NCBI GenBank assembly: GCA_050732575.1
Contig: JBOHRF010000244.1
Span: 1-7,778 of the forward strand
Reading direction: 5' to 3'
Source: JBBDWZ01 sp050732575
GTDB taxonomy: Bacteria; Gemmatimonadota; Gemmatimonadetes; Longimicrobiales; RSA9
DNA length: 7,778 bases
Part shown: positions 5,616-7,778 of the stretch, in pieces
How the letters are laid out: each line of letters starts with the position of its first letter
Numbering within the stretch: position 1 is the first letter of the stretch
Program-made: the position numbers and the translations under genes
The notes under the pieces: generated by a model
Database searches by the model: none
The model's input: only the letters and a program-made list of their open reading frames with translations
Told to the model about the DNA's origin: nothing

Positions 5616-7685
5616 GTGGCCAATCCGGTCAGATTGTCGGAAAAGCAACTGTCGTCCGCCATGTCCGGCATGCAAGCCACGGCTCTGGATGATGTTGTCC
5701 ACTACTCCCGTCTGCTGGGCGCGGACGAGTCACTCGTTTTGCGCGGCGGCGGGAATACGTCCGTCAAGACGAAGAGTGCCGACCTGGCGGGACGTGACAT
5801 CGATGTGCTGTTGATCAAGGGAAGCGGGTCGGATCTGGCCGCAGCGCGGCCCGCCGATTTTGCCGCGCTGCGGCTGGCCGACCTGCTTCTGCTGCGCACG
5901 CGCGCGGACATGACGGATGAGGAGATGGTCGAGTATCTGCTGCGCTGCAAGCTGGATCCGTCAGCGCCGCGGCCTTCGATCGAAACATTACTGCACGCGT
6001 TCCTGCCCGCGGTCAGCGTATTTCACAGTCACGCCGACGCCATTCTTTCCCTGGTCAACACAACGGATCCCGAGCGTTTGGTAGGCCAGGCGCTGGGCCG
6101 GGACGTGGCCACCGTAGCCTACCAACGTCCCGGCTTTCGTCTCTCCGTGGACGTTGCGCAGGCCGCTAGCAAGCCCGGCGTAACGGCCGTGGTTCTACTC
6201 AATCACGGGTTGGTGACGTGGGGAGACTCCGCGGAAGCAGCATATGGCTCGCATCTCGAGCTGGTTGCGCGCGCCATTGAGTACCAGCGAGCGCAGCGCC
6301 GGGCTGTATTCACGATCGACGCGCAGTACCAGTTCAGTGCGGAACAACGTCACCACGCAGCTGCGCGCGTGGCCATGGTGCTGCGCGGCACGCTGAGTGA
6401 TCCCAGGCGAGTGATTCTTTCGTACGATGATGATGCAGCGGTGCTCGAATTTGTCGGCTCGGCGGCGGCTCGCCGCGCCTCTGCGTACGGCGCGGCCACG
6501 CCCGATCACATTCTCACCACCAAGAATCTGCCGCTCTGGGTGGATGCGCATCCGGCCGACGATGATGAAACCGTGCGCGCAGCGGTCGCGCGCGCGCTGG
6601 ATGCCTATCGCGCGGAGTACCGCGCATATGTCTCACGTTGGCGCACCAACGAGCCCGAACTGGATGCCAATCCTCGCCTGATCCTGGTGCCTGGTATTGG
6701 CCTGTATTCGGCGGCCGCGCATGTACGCGCGGCGCGCCTGGCGCGTGACATCTATCGTCACACCATTGGCATCATGGCCGGCGCGGAGAGTGTAGGTGGT
6801 TATCGGTCGCTACCTGAGGCGGAGGCGTTCCGCGCCGAATACTGGCCGCTGGAGTTGTTCAAGTTGACCCTGGCGCCGCCCGAGCGTGAACTGGCACGGC
6901 GCGTGGCGCTGGTAACCGGCGCTGGTTCCGGTCTGGGCCGTGCCATCGCGCTCAAACTGGCCAGTGCCGGTGCGCATGTAGTGGTGAGCGATCTGTCGGA
7001 AGAACGTGCGCAGGCCACGGCACAGGTGATTGCCGAGCGAGAGGCCAGCGCCAGCATCCTTGCGCTGGCTCTGGACGTGACGCACGAGCACGCGATCGAT
7101 ACCGCGCTGCAGCGAACTTTCCTCGAGTTCGGCGGCATCGACATTGTCGTCTCCAACGCGGGCTTCGCTCACTGCGCGCCCATCGAACAACTGCAACTGA
7201 CCGACTGGGAGCGCAGCTTCGCCGTCAATGCAACCGGCCACTTCCTGATGACGCGCGCGGCACTGCGCCATTTCCGCACCCAACGACTGGGCGGCAACAT
7301 CGTGTTTGTGGCGACCAAGAACGTAGTGGCGCCGGGCGCCGACTTTGCCGCCTACAGCGCGTCCAAATCGGCAGAGGCGCAGCTGGCCCGCGTGGCCGCC
7401 ATTGAAGGCGGTCCGCTGGGTGTGCGCGTCAACATGGTGAACCCGGACGCCATCTTCAGTGGCACCCATCTCTGGGATGACATCAAGCAGGAACGCGCGC
7501 GCGCGCATGGTGTGCCGCCCGCCGAAATCGAAGCCTTCTATCGCAAGCGCAGTTTGTTGGGCCTGGAAGTACGTGCCGAAGATGTGGCCGAGGCCGTGCT
7601 CTTCCTGGCCAGCGATCGCTCCTCACGGACCACGGGTGCCATGATTCCGGTGGACGCTGGCGTGCGGGAGGCGTTTGTCCGGTGA
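5616..7685 (+). CDS. Bifunctional class II aldolase/short-chain dehydrogenase
   Basis: The protein has 689 residues from GTG 5616 (674 from ATG 5661); fused enzymes of this type are near 680-700. The N-terminal class II aldolase part carries LRGGGNTSVKT (42-52), LLIKGSGSDLA (65-75), SIETLLHAFLP (121-131), FHSHAD (136-141; zinc ligands His137, His139) and LNHGL (195-199; His197). Glu123 is the likely catalytic base. A linker region contains TPDHILTTKNLPLWV (295-309). The C-terminal SDR part has TGAGSGLG (434-441, cofactor binding), SNAG (513-516), NATG (538-541) and YSASK (580-584, Tyr580/Lys584); it ends TTGAMIPVDAGVREAF. Fused relatives split a deoxy-sugar 1-phosphate such as L-rhamnulose 1-phosphate into DHAP and lactaldehyde and oxidise the aldehyde. 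The exact substrate here is inferred, and no other rhamnose or fucose gene is in the window. At the usual SDR serine position the sequence reads VATKN (Thr567). The stop (7683-7685) lies in the first 9-bp repeat unit. Confidence 0.9.
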   Translation: MANPVRLSEKQLSSAMSGMQATALDDVVHYSRLLGADESLVLRGGGNTSVKTKSADLAGRDIDVLLIKGSGSDLAAARPADFAALRLADLLLLRTRADMTDEEMVEYLLRCKLDPSAPRPSIETLLHAFLPAVSVFHSHADAILSLVNTTDPERLVGQALGRDVATVAYQRPGFRLSVDVAQAASKPGVTAVVLLNHGLVTWGDSAEAAYGSHLELVARAIEYQRAQRRAVFTIDAQYQFSAEQRHHAAARVAMVLRGTLSDPRRVILSYDDDAAVLEFVGSAAARRASAYGAATPDHILTTKNLPLWVDAHPADDDETVRAAVARALDAYRAEYRAYVSRWRTNEPELDANPRLILVPGIGLYSAAAHVRAARLARDIYRHTIGIMAGAESVGGYRSLPEAEAFRAEYWPLELFKLTLAPPERELARRVALVTGAGSGLGRAIALKLASAGAHVVVSDLSEERAQATAQVIAEREASASILALALDVTHEHAIDTALQRTFLEFGGIDIVVSNAGFAHCAPIEQLQLTDWERSFAVNATGHFLMTRAALRHFRTQRLGGNIVFVATKNVVAPGADFAAYSASKSAEAQLARVAAIEGGPLGVRVNMVNPDAIFSGTHLWDDIKQERARAHGVPPAEIEAFYRKRSLLGLEVRAEDVAEAVLFLASDRSSRTTGAMIPVDAGVREAFVR

Positions 7686-7778
7686 CGGGCGTGACGGGCG
7701 TGACGGGCGTGACGGGCGTGACGGGCGTGACGGGCGTGACGGGCGTGACGGGCGTGACGGGCGTGACGGGCGTGACGG
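7682..7778. repeat. Perfect 9-bp tandem repeat (GTGACGGGC), at least 10.8 copies
   Basis: Ten complete, identical copies of GTGACGGGC (7682-7771) and a 7-base partial copy (7772-7778) continue to the window edge, so the full length is unknown. The first unit includes the TGA stop of the aldolase/dehydrogenase gene, and in that frame every unit gives another TGA. The other two forward frames read V-T-G or D-G-R without stops, and all three reverse frames are open. GGG occurs every 9 nt (ten times) separated by CGTGAC, which fits the G3-N(1-7) rule for G-quadruplexes. Complete identity of the copies suggests recent expansion or an assembly artefact. Confidence 0.97.

Noticed and set aside
6810..7508. 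A 232-codon open frame on the minus strand inside the aldolase/dehydrogenase gene
   Set aside because: It lies antisense to clear SDR motifs, has no recognisable domain, and is expected by chance in GC-rich coding DNA.
7493..7509. Alternating purine-pyrimidine run (mostly CG dinucleotides), Z-DNA prone
   Set aside because: It lies inside the SDR coding region, encoding Glu-Arg-Ala-Arg-Ala-His, and is explained by GC-rich codon use.
7682..7778. CRISPR array
   Set aside because: The units are 9 bp, contiguous and identical, with no spacers and no cas genes; it is a simple tandem repeat.

Overview
The window reads as chromosomal DNA from a GC-rich Gram-negative bacterium. Three products have Sec-type or lipoprotein export signals. 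One is a carboxypeptidase-regulatory-domain plus TonB-plug-like protein of a style common in Gemmatimonadota. That phylum is my best guess, inferred from protein style and not demonstrated. I see no rRNA, tRNA, CRISPR array, transposase, phage or plasmid gene.

Layout, left to right: (1) 2-774 (+), the 3' part of a secreted trypsin-like (S1) serine protease cut by the window edge; its C-terminal Ig/PKD-like domain continues in another frame, so the gene carries an apparent one-base frameshift near 493. (2) 884-1750 (-), a cyanophycinase-like peptidase S51 with a lipoprotein signal. (3) 1982-2758 (+), a two-domain VOC (glyoxalase/dioxygenase fold) protein. (4) 2833-3663 (-), an exported metallo-beta-lactamase-fold hydrolase of the lactonase-like type. 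(5) 3820-4623 (+), a DUF4239-type (bestrophin-like) membrane protein. (6) 4628-5431 (-), an exported protein with a carboxypeptidase-regulatory domain and a TonB-plug-like domain but no beta-barrel. (7) 5616-7685 (+), a bifunctional class II aldolase/short-chain dehydrogenase. (8) 7682-7778, a perfect 9-bp tandem repeat that begins inside the stop-codon context of gene 7 and runs off the window.

The seven genes alternate strand without exception (+,-,+,-,+,-,+), so no two neighbours can form a simple operon. The three divergent gaps (1751-1981, 3664-3819, 5432-5615) must hold the promoters, although I could not name convincing -35/-10 boxes. Of the three convergent gaps, two hold strong hairpins (834-870 and 2772-2820). 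The third is only 4 bp long and has no room for a terminator.

No shared pathway is evident. The aldolase/dehydrogenase belongs to sugar-phosphate (rhamnulose/fuculose-type) catabolism, while four of the other six products are exported or membrane proteins. I do not see a coherent new defence or biosynthetic system. The items most worth a second look are the terminal 9-bp repeat with its regular GGG tracts, the long hairpin at 2772-2820, the frameshifted protease, and the envelope location of proteins whose named relatives are usually cytoplasmic (S51) or carry a barrel (TonB plug).
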